The notes: generated by a model from the letters alone, not told the origin. A stretch of DNA of 5,076 bases from CAYNFT01 sp964396535 (GCA_964396535.1 CAYNFT010000123.1:1-5076), one strand, 5' to 3'; counted from the first letter of the stretch, positions 1 to 5,076 are shown. Made by a program: numbers and translations.

Positions 1-1007
1 CTGCCGTGCAGGCAGTGGAACAATCCGGAATTGAAATTAACTCCACGAACCAGGACCAGATCGGTATCATAGTTGGCAGCGGAATTGGCGGTTTAACTAC
101 CCTGTACCATCAGACCAAGATACTAATAGAAAACGGACCAGATAGGGTTAGCCCTTTCCTCGTCCCAATGATGATATCCGATATGGCAGCAGCACAGGTA
201 TCTATCACTCTGGGAATAAAGGGAGTGAATCTCTGCACCACATCGGCTTGCTCCAGCAGCTCCGATGCTATCGGGGTTGCTTATGAACTCATTAGGCGGG
301 GCGATGCCCAGGCAGCAATTGCTGGCGGTAGTGAATCAATAATCAACCCGCTAGGCATTGCCGCTTTTGGTGCTCTCAAAGCTATCTCAACCAGGAACGA
401 TGCACCGCAACAAGCTTCTCGCCCCTTTGATGCTGAACGTGATGGTTTCGTCATCGGTGAAGGAGCCTGTGCCCTTATTTTAGAAAGTCTCACCCATGCC
501 CAGCAGCGAGGTGCTAACATTCTGGGTGAAATTATAGCCTACGGGGCCAGTGGTGATGCCTTCCATATCACTCAGCCAGATGAAGACGGAGATGGTGCCG
601 CCAGGGCAATGCAGATAGCACTGCGTAAAGCAGGATTGGCACCAAGCGATATTGATTATATTAACGCCCATGGCACCTCGACACCGCTGAACGACAAGGT
701 AGAGACCATGGCGATAAAGACCGTATTTGGTGAGCATGCTTATCGCATCCCGATGAGCTCTACCAAATCAATGACCGGGCATCTCATCGGCGCCGCCGGT
801 GCTGTTGAAGCAGGGGCATGTATCATGGCTATCCAGCACGGAATAATACCACCGACGATTAACCTTACCCACCCTGACCCTGATTGTGATTTGGATTACG
901 TGCCTAATGAGGCCCGCCGGGCCCAAATTACCGTTGCATTATCCAACTCCTTTGGCTTTGGCGGCCACAACTCGGTTCTAATTTTCCGAAAATATAGTGA
1001 GGCATAG
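1..1007 (+). CDS. fabF: 3-oxoacyl-[acyl-carrier-protein] synthase II (FabF), 5'-truncated by the window
   Basis: This is the condensing enzyme of type II fatty-acid elongation: it joins malonyl-ACP to an acyl-ACP in the cytoplasm with loss of CO2. The thiolase-fold catalytic triad is visible. Counting from the GTG at 6, the nucleophile is Cys82 in TSACSSSSDAIG, and the two histidines are His222 in NAHGTSTPLND and His259 in KSMTGHLIGAAG. The RPFDAERDGFVIGEG segment (139-153) and the C-terminal NSFGFGGHN loop (314-322) are also typical of KAS II. About 333 residues are present against roughly 410 for the family, so some 80 N-terminal residues lie before the window. The frame stays open to base 1, so the GTG at 6 is only an internal valine codon. 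The retained Cys argues against a chain-length-factor paralogue, which would have Gln. The run of four serines after the Cys differs from the commoner ACATG/ACASG style and may be lineage-specific. The gene is followed 2 bases later by recJ. A polyketide-type KAS is possible but less likely. Confidence 0.95.
   Translation, partial: AVQAVEQSGIEINSTNQDQIGIIVGSGIGGLTTLYHQTKILIENGPDRVSPFLVPMMISDMAAAQVSITLGIKGVNLCTTSACSSSSDAIGVAYELIRRGDAQAAIAGGSESIINPLGIAAFGALKAISTRNDAPQQASRPFDAERDGFVIGEGACALILESLTHAQQRGANILGEIIAYGASGDAFHITQPDEDGDGAARAMQIALRKAGLAPSDIDYINAHGTSTPLNDKVETMAIKTVFGEHAYRIPMSSTKSMTGHLIGAAGAVEAGACIMAIQHGIIPPTINLTHPDPDCDLDYVPNEARRAQITVALSNSFGFGGHNSVLIFRKYSEA
997..1002 (+). promoter_or_regulatory. 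ribosome binding site for recJ (inside fabF 3' end)
   Basis: GTGAGG lies in the last fabF codons, 7 bases before the TTG start at 1010. It supports TTG as the initiation codon and coupling of recJ translation to fabF. The match is partial, and no alternative ATG or GTG start nearby preserves the conserved RecJ N-terminus. Confidence 0.55.
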
Positions 1008-1009
1008 GC

Positions 1010-2692
1010 TTGAGCCATAGCCGTTGGAATTTGTTGCCATCGATTCCTGACAAACACTTGAGTGATGCTCCAGGTTTCTCACGGCTAGTAGCGCAACTCC
1101 TGTATAATCGAGGCCTTACTGAACCATCCCAGCTAGAATCGTTTCTCGCTGCTGATGAAAGTTTATCTGGCGACCCCTTTCTATTACCTGACATTCACCA
1201 GGCAGTAGCCAGGCTTTACCAGGCTCTGCTCTCCAGTGAAAAAATCGCTGTCTATGGTGACTTTGATGCCGATGGCATTACCGCTACCGCCCTCTTAGTC
1301 CAGGGATTATCACTCCTGAGTTGCAAAGCTACGCCCTATATACCTCATCGCCTGACTGAAGGCTATGGGCTAAAGATAGCCGCCTTAGAGAACCTGAAAA
1401 AACAGGGCATTAGCCTGGTGGTAACTGTTGATTGCGGAATTACCGCTCTCTCCCAGGTCAAGAGGGCAAAAAGGTTGGGACTTGACATAATTATTACCGA
1501 CCACCACACCCCCCTGGATGAAATCCCTCAAGCAAAGGCAGTAATCAATCCCAAGCTGCCTGGCTCAAATTATCCCTTTTCGGAGCTGGCCGGTGTCGGG
1601 GTAGCTCTCAAGCTCCTTCAGGCACTGTTCTGTAGTCTCGGTAGAGAGCAGGAGCTAAACAAACTGATAGACCTGGTAGCCCTGGGAACCGTCGCTGACA
1701 TGGTGCCGCTACTGGGCGAAAACCGATACCTGGTTAAGCAAGGACTGGAGGTACTAAGCACCTCCCCCCGCCTTGGCATCAGGGAAATGATAACCCAATC
1801 CGGATTAAATGCCACCAGCCTTGACAGCGAGAGCATTTCCTGGACTATAGCTCCACGCCTAAACGCTGCCGGCAGACTGGAACACGCTATGGGCAGCTAC
1901 AGATTGCTGATGACAGACTCGCCAGAAGAGGCGCGCGGGCTGGCTAAGTGGCTGGAACAGAAAAATGCCGAGCGGCAGAGGTTGACCACCAGGGTTCAGG
2001 CAAAAGCCAGAGAGCAGGTACTAGCTCAGGGGGCTTTGCCACTTTTAATAGCCAGCGATAGAGAGTATCCCGCCGGCATCATGGGACTGGTAGCCGGCAG
2101 ACTATCAGAGGAGTTCTATCGTCCGGTAATTGTCGTCAGAGCCGGAGAGCAGACGAGCGGCGGTAGCTGTCGCAGCATCCCCGAATTTGATATCATCCAG
2201 GCTCTGAACCAGTGTAGCCACCTGTTAACCCATTTTGGTGGGCACTCCCGGGCAGCCGGATTCAGCCTGAACACCAGGAATCTGCCTCGCCTGCAACAGG
2301 AACTTTTAGAGCTGGCAGCTACCGGGTTAGAAGGGGTTGACCTTCGTCCCAGGATAGATATTGATGCCGAAGTTACGCTTTCCGACCTGGCTGGGGATAC
2401 CTTCTCCGCAATCCAGACGATGGCGCCCTTTGGCCAGGGTAATCCAGCTCCCACCTTCCTCAGCCGCAGGGTAGAGGTTGTTGACTGCCGCACCATGGGC
2501 AATGGAGATGCACACTTAAGGATGAAAGTGAAGCAGGATGACACGGTATGGGATGGGGTAGGCTTTGGATTGGGCCACTACCTGAGCGAGGTATCCTCCC
2601 CCCTCGACATCGTGTATAGCTTAGAGGTAGACCGCTGGGGCGGACAGGAAAAACTCAGGCTAAATATATTAGACTTTACATCAGTTAAGTAA
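1010..2692 (+). CDS. recJ: single-stranded-DNA-specific exonuclease RecJ
   Basis: RecJ degrades single-stranded DNA 5' to 3' in recombinational repair, base-excision repair and mismatch repair, using Mn2+/Mg2+ in a DHH phosphoesterase core. The 560 residues match the usual bacterial length (E. coli about 577). In order they show an N-terminal RecJ lead (WNLLP, LLYNRGL, FL); motif I YGDFDADGITATAL (82-95) with Asp84, Asp86 and Asp88; VDCGI (140-144); the signature ITDHH (162-166); ALGTVADMVPL (224-234); APRLNAAGRL (281-290); the DHHA1 part with SCRSIPEFDIIQAL (386-399) and FGGHSRAAGFSL (409-420); and the OB-fold stretch MAPFGQGNPAPTF (471-483). No catalytic residue appears lost. The start is TTG at 1010, because the encoded SRWNLLPSIPDK is the normal RecJ N-terminus and GTGAGG at 997-1002 gives a Shine-Dalgarno 7 bases upstream. 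The gene begins 2 bases after the fabF stop, so it is probably in the same transcript and translationally coupled. It ends 5 bases from an oppositely oriented gene. Confidence 0.97.
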   Translation: MSHSRWNLLPSIPDKHLSDAPGFSRLVAQLLYNRGLTEPSQLESFLAADESLSGDPFLLPDIHQAVARLYQALLSSEKIAVYGDFDADGITATALLVQGLSLLSCKATPYIPHRLTEGYGLKIAALENLKKQGISLVVTVDCGITALSQVKRAKRLGLDIIITDHHTPLDEIPQAKAVINPKLPGSNYPFSELAGVGVALKLLQALFCSLGREQELNKLIDLVALGTVADMVPLLGENRYLVKQGLEVLSTSPRLGIREMITQSGLNATSLDSESISWTIAPRLNAAGRLEHAMGSYRLLMTDSPEEARGLAKWLEQKNAERQRLTTRVQAKAREQVLAQGALPLLIASDREYPAGIMGLVAGRLSEEFYRPVIVVRAGEQTSGGSCRSIPEFDIIQALNQCSHLLTHFGGHSRAAGFSLNTRNLPRLQQELLELAATGLEGVDLRPRIDIDAEVTLSDLAGDTFSAIQTMAPFGQGNPAPTFLSRRVEVVDCRTMGNGDAHLRMKVKQDDTVWDGVGFGLGHYLSEVSSPLDIVYSLEVDRWGGQEKLRLNILDFTSVK

Positions 2693-2697
2693 TAATT

Positions 2698-2871
2698 CTA
2701 CCGACTACCATCCCTCTCCCTAACCAAACTGTAAGCCAGCAGGGCAAAGGGTCCACCAAAGAGCGCAGCCAGGCGCCAGAATACGGGACTGATACTGCGA
2801 TAGGTTGAATCTATAGACACGACCAAAAAACAACCTACCCAGATAATAGTAGTTAGAATGTACCAGCTCAT
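2698..2871 (-). CDS. small two-helix membrane protein, 57 aa, translationally coupled to lgt
   Basis: I do not recognise a named family with certainty. The ATG at 2871-2869 overlaps the lgt stop as ATGA, and AAGGAGGTG at 2885-2877 is a near-perfect Shine-Dalgarno with the AGGAGG core 7 bases from the ATG. The TAG stop is at 2700-2698. The protein has a hydrophobic helix at about residues 4-19 (WYILTTIIWVGCFLVV), a short polar loop IDSTYRSISP, then a second hydrophobic segment at about 31-50 (FWRLAALFGGPFALLAYSLV) and a charged RERDGSR tail. An Asp after the first helix, then Trp and a G-G-P-x-x-x-L-x-Y second helix, recalls PLDc_N-type (phospholipase D/cardiolipin synthase N-terminal) two-helix domains, but here there is no catalytic domain. 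This resemblance is inference from pattern only. The position suggests co-expression with Lgt at the membrane. It ends 5 bases from the recJ stop. I am confident that it is a gene but not of its function. Confidence 0.8.
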   Translation of the reverse strand: MSWYILTTIIWVGCFLVVSIDSTYRSISPVFWRLAALFGGPFALLAYSLVRERDGSR

Positions 2872-3785
2872 TCCTCCACCTCCTTATTCCTTATCTGTTC
2901 TATATCGGCTGTGGTATGTTCACTGCCAGCCTCCAGTTTGTTTTCCCCTTCTGTTCCAGCTATAGTCCATTGGTTACTGACCTCCTGTAAGCTTTCCCCT
3001 ACTTCAACTTCTATCATAGTCCCTGCCCGCCTTGTCCTCAAGATAAGCAAGGGAATGGTGACGGCTAATGTAACAATAGCTATTACCTGAGCCTGATGTA
3101 AGCCGAGGAGAAAGGGTGTGCCATCGCGGATGAAGTCGATACCCAGACGCCACACAGAATACAGGGCGAGGTAGACGAGAAATAGCGAGCCATCTGACCT
3201 GAGCCGGTCCTTTAACTTAAAAACAACAACAAAAATTATCGCCAGATAGATAATCTCATAAGGCTGCGTAGGGTGAACAGCCATGCCTATAGGAGCGAGG
3301 CTGTCAGGATGGGTATAAACAACGCTCCAGGGCAGCCAGGTCGGCGCTTCCATACCATAGCAGCAACCATTTATGGTGCAGCCTACCCGACCGATAATCT
3401 GGGCCAGTATCAGACCGGGCGCTATCAGGTCGGCAAGGTAACCAAACTGGAACCTGCTGAATTTACTGTAAACCCAGATACCCAGAGTTGCACCCAGGAT
3501 AGCACCGTAGATAGTCAGACCACTACCGCCGACGATCTGTCCCGGGTTTTGGCTGTAGTAGTCCCATAAGTCTATAACATGGAGTAAACGCGATACTACT
3601 ACTCCTGAAGGGATGCCCACTATAGCGGCCATAAAAACGGTATCATAGGAAATTCTGGCTCCCTTTCCTGCCCTCCTCACCTGCCACGCCACCCACAGGA
3701 TTATCACGGCAATAGCCAGGGCAACGAAAATACCGTACCATCTAACATTCCAGAAAGCTATTGGATTTATGTCTATATTTATCAA
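2868..3785 (-). CDS. lgt: phosphatidylglycerol--prolipoprotein diacylglyceryl transferase (Lgt)
   Basis: Lgt is an integral inner-membrane enzyme. It moves the diacylglyceryl group of phosphatidylglycerol to the lipobox cysteine of prolipoproteins, the first step of lipoprotein maturation. The 305-residue frame has about seven hydrophobic segments (roughly 15-35, 50-68, 88-106, 119-134, 175-190, 200-214, 231-249). The Lgt signature is GRVGCTINGCCYG (132-144), with Arg133 aligned to E. coli Arg143. HPTQPYE (171-177) matches the HPxQLYE motif, and RLGIDFIR (213-220) matches the R..xEFFR region, with Arg220 at the E. coli Arg239 position. Two positions differ from E. coli: Tyr93 in GLTIYGAILG where E. 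coli has His103, and Cys136 where E. coli has Asn146. Both occur in the GCCYG-type branch as I remember it. After the last helix comes a polar, Glu-rich tail of about 55 residues (251-305) not expected in the core enzyme. The start is TTG, because a TAG lies two codons upstream and the next ATG is residue 52. The stop overlaps the downstream small gene. Confidence 0.95.
   Translation of the reverse strand: MINIDINPIAFWNVRWYGIFVALAIAVIILWVAWQVRRAGKGARISYDTVFMAAIVGIPSGVVVSRLLHVIDLWDYYSQNPGQIVGGSGLTIYGAILGATLGIWVYSKFSRFQFGYLADLIAPGLILAQIIGRVGCTINGCCYGMEAPTWLPWSVVYTHPDSLAPIGMAVHPTQPYEIIYLAIIFVVVFKLKDRLRSDGSLFLVYLALYSVWRLGIDFIRDGTPFLLGLHQAQVIAIVTLAVTIPLLILRTRRAGTMIEVEVGESLQEVSNQWTIAGTEGENKLEAGSEHTTADIEQIRNKEVEE
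2877..2885 (-). promoter_or_regulatory. strong ribosome binding site of the 57-aa gene, inside lgt
   Basis: The minus strand reads AAGGAGGTG here, which matches nine bases of the anti-Shine-Dalgarno complement and is encoded by the last codons of lgt (in the NKEVEE tail). Five bases separate the motif from the ATG at 2871. It is the best ribosome binding site in the window and is the main evidence that the short downstream frame is translated. Confidence 0.8.
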
Positions 3786-3791
3786 AATCTA

Positions 3792-3802
3792 CCCCAAAAG
3801 GG
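3792..3802 (-). promoter_or_regulatory. short hairpin covering the only Shine-Dalgarno-like bases of lgt
   Basis: The minus strand reads CCC-TTTT-GGGG directly before the lgt start. It can fold as three G-C pairs around a four-base loop. The GGGG, ending 6 bases before the TTG, is the only purine run placed like a ribosome binding site. The stem is short, so the effect on initiation is a guess. The weak site and TTG codon together suggest modest translation of lgt. Confidence 0.3.
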
Positions 3803-3817
3803 AGAAATAGTGGTTTA

Positions 3818-3836
3818 AGAGTGGCTTCGCCCCTCT
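3818..3836 (-). other. imperfect inverted repeat with a GCGAAGC mini-hairpin tip, in the lgt leader
   Basis: On the minus strand, GAGGGGC and GCCACTC are separated by GAA. With the flanking T-A pair they form an 8-base stem with a single G/A mismatch and a three-base loop. The tip GCGAAGC is a heptamer known for unusually stable hairpin folding in single-stranded DNA. No T-run follows on either strand, so it is a poor intrinsic terminator. It may be an mRNA leader structure, a protein site or chance. Confidence 0.4.
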
Positions 3837-3896
3837 ATAACTCCCGAATTAATTAATATTACCCAACAGGTTGATTATTTTTATTAACCAAATACT

Positions 3897-3925
3897 ATCT
3901 TACCTTTCGTTGTCCACGTTAGCAA
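3897..3925 (-). promoter_or_regulatory. candidate sigma-70-type promoter for lgt
   Basis: On the minus strand, TTGCTA (3925-3920) and TAAGAT (3902-3897) are 17 bases apart, each with four of six consensus matches. This would give a leader of about 105 bases before the lgt TTG. The surrounding 3786-3931 gap is AT-rich, and other weak combinations exist (for example TGGACA nearby at about 3915-3910), so this is only a best guess. Read-through from the upstream gene is equally possible, because no clear terminator separates them. Confidence 0.22.
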
Positions 3926-3931
3926 GGTGAG

Positions 3932-4267
3932 CTAGAAAGGTTTTTTTGCATCGGTCTTTGTTTTTACCCGACGTTTTTTAATTACACCACCTACTATAGC
4001 ACCTATAATTCCACCAGCAATAGCACCGCCAACAATACCACCGGGGCCGCCAAAAGTCCCCAAGGCACCCCCAACAATCAAGCCAACTATAGTGCCAATC
4101 ACGATATATATATCCCCGCGCTCCGGTTTTGGCGGTCCTTCCGGGTCATTATCACTTCTATATTGCAGCTCAAGCTCCCGCTGCCTTGAGTCGAACGGGT
4201 CAGGACCATAGTAAAAAGCTGTATAATTAATCTTATAACATCTGCTACCTCTGTATTCAATATCCAT
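3932..4267 (-). CDS. glycine-zipper membrane-hairpin protein, 111 aa, function unknown
   Basis: I do not recognise a named family. Residues 1-51 are soluble, polar and rich in Tyr, Arg and Asp, ending in the Pro-rich linker EGPPKPERGD. There is no signal peptide or lipobox. Residues 53-72 and 78-96 form two hydrophobic helices joined by a GGPGG turn (73-77). Glycines fall exactly every fourth residue: 58, 62, 66, 70 in the first helix and 73, 77, 81, 85, 89, 93 through the turn and second helix. This is the geometry of glycine zippers that pack tightly or oligomerise in membranes. The end is very basic (KKRRVKTKTDAKK), so both termini are probably cytoplasmic by the positive-inside rule. The ATG at 4267 follows GGAGG (4280-4276) with 8 bases between, which fixes the start. 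It lies between an unknown acidic-protein gene and lgt, all on the same strand. Candidate roles include a pore or channel, membrane-stress or scaffold protein. A bacteriocin-like peptide is possible, but no immunity or export gene is visible. Confidence 0.82.
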   Translation of the reverse strand: MDIEYRGSRCYKINYTAFYYGPDPFDSRQRELELQYRSDNDPEGPPKPERGDIYIVIGTIVGLIVGGALGTFGGPGGIVGGAIAGGIIGAIVGGVIKKRRVKTKTDAKKPF

Positions 4268-4275
4268 TTAACGAA

Positions 4276-4280
4276 CCTCC
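4276..4280 (-). promoter_or_regulatory. ribosome binding site of the glycine-zipper gene
   Basis: The minus strand reads GGAGG (within GGGTGGAGG, 4284-4276), 8 bases before the ATG at 4267. It chooses this start over the overlapping frame that begins further upstream at 4329, which has no comparable site. Confidence 0.7.
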
Positions 4281-4296
4281 ACCCAATTCTCTCTGA

Positions 4297-4325
4297 ATCA
4301 TAACCTATTTTTATGAGTATGAATA
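4297..4325 (-). promoter_or_regulatory. candidate promoter of the glycine-zipper gene
   Basis: On the minus strand, TATGAT (4302-4297) matches five of six -10 bases. Seventeen bases upstream is TATTCA (4325-4320), a weak three-of-six -35. Transcription would begin near 4290, giving a leader of about 22 bases that just contains the ribosome binding site, a sensible arrangement. The poor -35 overlaps a small palindrome at 4320-4335, which would suit a regulated promoter, but that is inference. Confidence 0.4.
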
Positions 4326-4335
4326 GCATTATTCA
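4320..4335. repeat. small palindrome TGAATA-N4-TATTCA upstream of the glycine-zipper gene
   Basis: TGAATA (4320-4325) and TATTCA (4330-4335) are perfect inverted copies around GCAT. In minus-strand RNA the stem can be extended by a G-U and a U-A pair. It is AT-rich and lacks a following T-run, so it is not a good terminator for the upstream gene. Its overlap with the candidate -35 makes an operator role conceivable. Chance occurrence of a 6-base inverted repeat in AT-rich DNA is not rare. Confidence 0.3.
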
Positions 4336-4357
4336 CAGTTGTAGAATTGAATCACGG

Positions 4358-5076
4358 TCATTCGTGCATCAGCAACGGTTCGTATGACCCTAGCATCCCC
4401 ATCACATTAAAGTTGACCCAGCATTCTGAGGCTCCTCCGTAGAGCTTGGCGATTGTAAGCCTACCCTTGCTCTCTATTTCCATGCTTTCAATAAGGTCTG
4501 ACCATTCATCGCCGCTCTGGCTATGCCATGCCCACGCTATCTTTGCCACACTTATTCTCTGCTCAAGCAGAGTTGCGTTTTCCCGTGCCACCTCTTCGCT
4601 CGGGTTTGAAAGCACTATCGTCAGATAGTAACCCTCATCGTCAATACCGGCTCCGGTGGCTAAAGACTGATATGGTTTAAGCCGGACCTCTCTCTCGATT
4701 TCTTCAACAAAAAGCTGCCTTCTTTCATTGTTGTCCGGGTCTTCGATTACCTGCTGATATATCTCGCTAATATAGCTTAACGATTGAGACTCGGCGGAGA
4801 AAAAGGCACAACAGACATCAAGCTCTTCCAGCGCTTCGGCGAGCAACTTATAGTCTTCATTATCCGCCAGCGAGTCTATATTATCCTCATAGCTGTCAAT
4901 CATCTCCTTCATACCGTCGGTCCAGCGGACCCAGAAGATGAAGTCATCTACCAGTGCCAGCCTGTGTCCTCTTCCCAGCGGGCGCACATTGCTGCGATAC
5001 TGGATATTAATGTCATTATCGCCGCCCCAGCTATAGAACTCACGCCCCTGGTAGGAAACAACCTCCAGCATGTCAT
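4358..5076 (-). CDS. acidic protein of unknown function, probably 5'-truncated by the window
   Basis: I do not recognise this protein. At least 237 residues are seen if the first in-frame ATG (5071) is used. The frame is still open to the window edge, and no ribosome binding site can be examined, so the true start may lie outside. No signal peptide, lipobox or membrane segment is present in the visible part. Residues 1-50 look beta-rich and aromatic (YQGREFYSWGG, RPLGRGHRLALVDDFIFWVRW). Residues 51-135 are acidic and helical (GMKEMIDSYEDNIDSLADNE; CCAFFSAES). Residues 136-237 contain a strand-helix unit (GYYLTIVLSNPSEEVARENA, then LLEQRISVAK) and a final strand GRLTIAKLYGG. The order of a short strand pair, an 'LVDDFIF' strand, a helix that tracks positions (MKEMIDSYEDN) and a late 'YLTIVLSNPSEEVA' unit recalls the C-terminal half of large lipoproteins of unknown function in some Chloroflexota. 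That is pattern memory, not proof. The stop is TGA at 4360-4358, 90 bases before the glycine-zipper gene. Confidence 0.75.
   Translation of the reverse strand, partial: DMLEVVSYQGREFYSWGGDNDINIQYRSNVRPLGRGHRLALVDDFIFWVRWTDGMKEMIDSYEDNIDSLADNEDYKLLAEALEELDVCCAFFSAESQSLSYISEIYQQVIEDPDNNERRQLFVEEIEREVRLKPYQSLATGAGIDDEGYYLTIVLSNPSEEVARENATLLEQRISVAKIAWAWHSQSGDEWSDLIESMEIESKGRLTIAKLYGGASECWVNFNVMGMLGSYEPLLMHE

Noticed and set aside
6..8. GTG as the start codon of fabF
   Set aside because: The frame is open upstream to the window edge and the protein would lack about 80 conserved N-terminal residues, so this is an internal valine codon.
281..737. Minus-strand open frames antisense to fabF
   Set aside because: They lie wholly inside a well-conserved gene, have no ribosome binding site or recognisable motif, and show arginine/serine-rich shadow composition.
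928..1194. Minus-strand frame across the fabF-recJ junction
   Set aside because: It overlaps two certain genes on the other strand and encodes no recognisable protein.
1618..2544. Minus-strand frames antisense to recJ, up to 142 codons long
   Set aside because: The longest is long by chance in GC-moderate coding DNA. The composition is a shadow of recJ, and the opposite frame has all RecJ motifs.
3273..3569. Plus-strand 98-codon frame inside lgt
   Set aside because: It is antisense to the Lgt signature region, where the minus frame carries GRVGCTINGCCYG and HPTQPYE. It has no independent support.
3818..3836. Rho-independent terminator between the glycine-zipper gene and lgt
   Set aside because: A stem exists but is mismatched, and no T-run follows on either strand.
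3932..4267. Bacteriocin or toxin module
   Set aside because: The glycine-rich hairpin could suggest it, but there is no leader peptide, immunity gene, transporter or antitoxin in the adjoining sequence.
4099..4329. Alternative minus-strand 76-codon frame overlapping the glycine-zipper gene
   Set aside because: It lacks a good ribosome binding site and motif, and would start upstream of the candidate -10. The overlapping 111-codon frame has GGAGG at ideal spacing and a structured product.
4446..4628. Plus-strand 60-codon frame within the acidic-protein gene
   Set aside because: Short antisense shadow with no ribosome site or context.
1..5076. CRISPR array, transposon, integrase site, tRNA or rRNA
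   Set aside because: No spaced direct repeats, terminal inverted repeats, recombinase genes or cloverleaf-like sequences were seen on either strand.

Overview
The window looks like an ordinary chromosomal segment of a bacterium with intermediate GC content. It has two convergent gene blocks, and I see no mobile element, RNA gene or CRISPR array. The style of the FabF, RecJ and Lgt proteins (a Cys-Ser-Ser-Ser-Ser active-site context in FabF, a GCC-containing Lgt signature), together with frequent TTG starts and close gene packing, makes me lean toward an anaerobic Chloroflexota (Dehalococcoidia-like) genome. That placement is inference from protein style only and is not proven by any marker here.

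Plus-strand block (1-2692): the 3' four-fifths of fabF (3-oxoacyl-ACP synthase II, fatty-acid elongation) is followed after 2 bases by recJ (single-strand-specific 5'-3' exonuclease of DNA repair). recJ starts at TTG and is probably co-transcribed with fabF. The two functions are unrelated, so this is likely a housekeeping transcription unit rather than a pathway.

Minus-strand block (read from 5076 down to 2698): four genes lie in a row. The first is an acidic protein of unknown function that is open at the window edge (end 4358). The second is a 111-residue protein with a very regular glycine-zipper membrane hairpin (4267-3932). The third is lgt, prolipoprotein diacylglyceryl transferase (3785-2868), with a TTG start and an unusual acidic C-terminal tail. 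The fourth is a 57-residue two-helix membrane protein (2871-2698). Its ATG overlaps the lgt stop (ATGA) and is preceded by a near-perfect Shine-Dalgarno, AAGGAGGTG, embedded in the last lgt codons. Three of the four minus-strand products are predicted or known membrane proteins. The first one may be the C-terminal part of a secreted or lipid-anchored protein, but its N-terminus is outside the window.

The two blocks meet tail to tail with only 5 bases between the recJ stop and the stop of the small membrane protein, so there is no room for an intergenic terminator. The most worthwhile items for follow-up are the coupled 57-residue protein, the glycine-zipper protein, and the lgt leader, where small hairpins lie upstream of a TTG start. 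I found no convincing evidence of a complete novel system such as a defence or toxin module.
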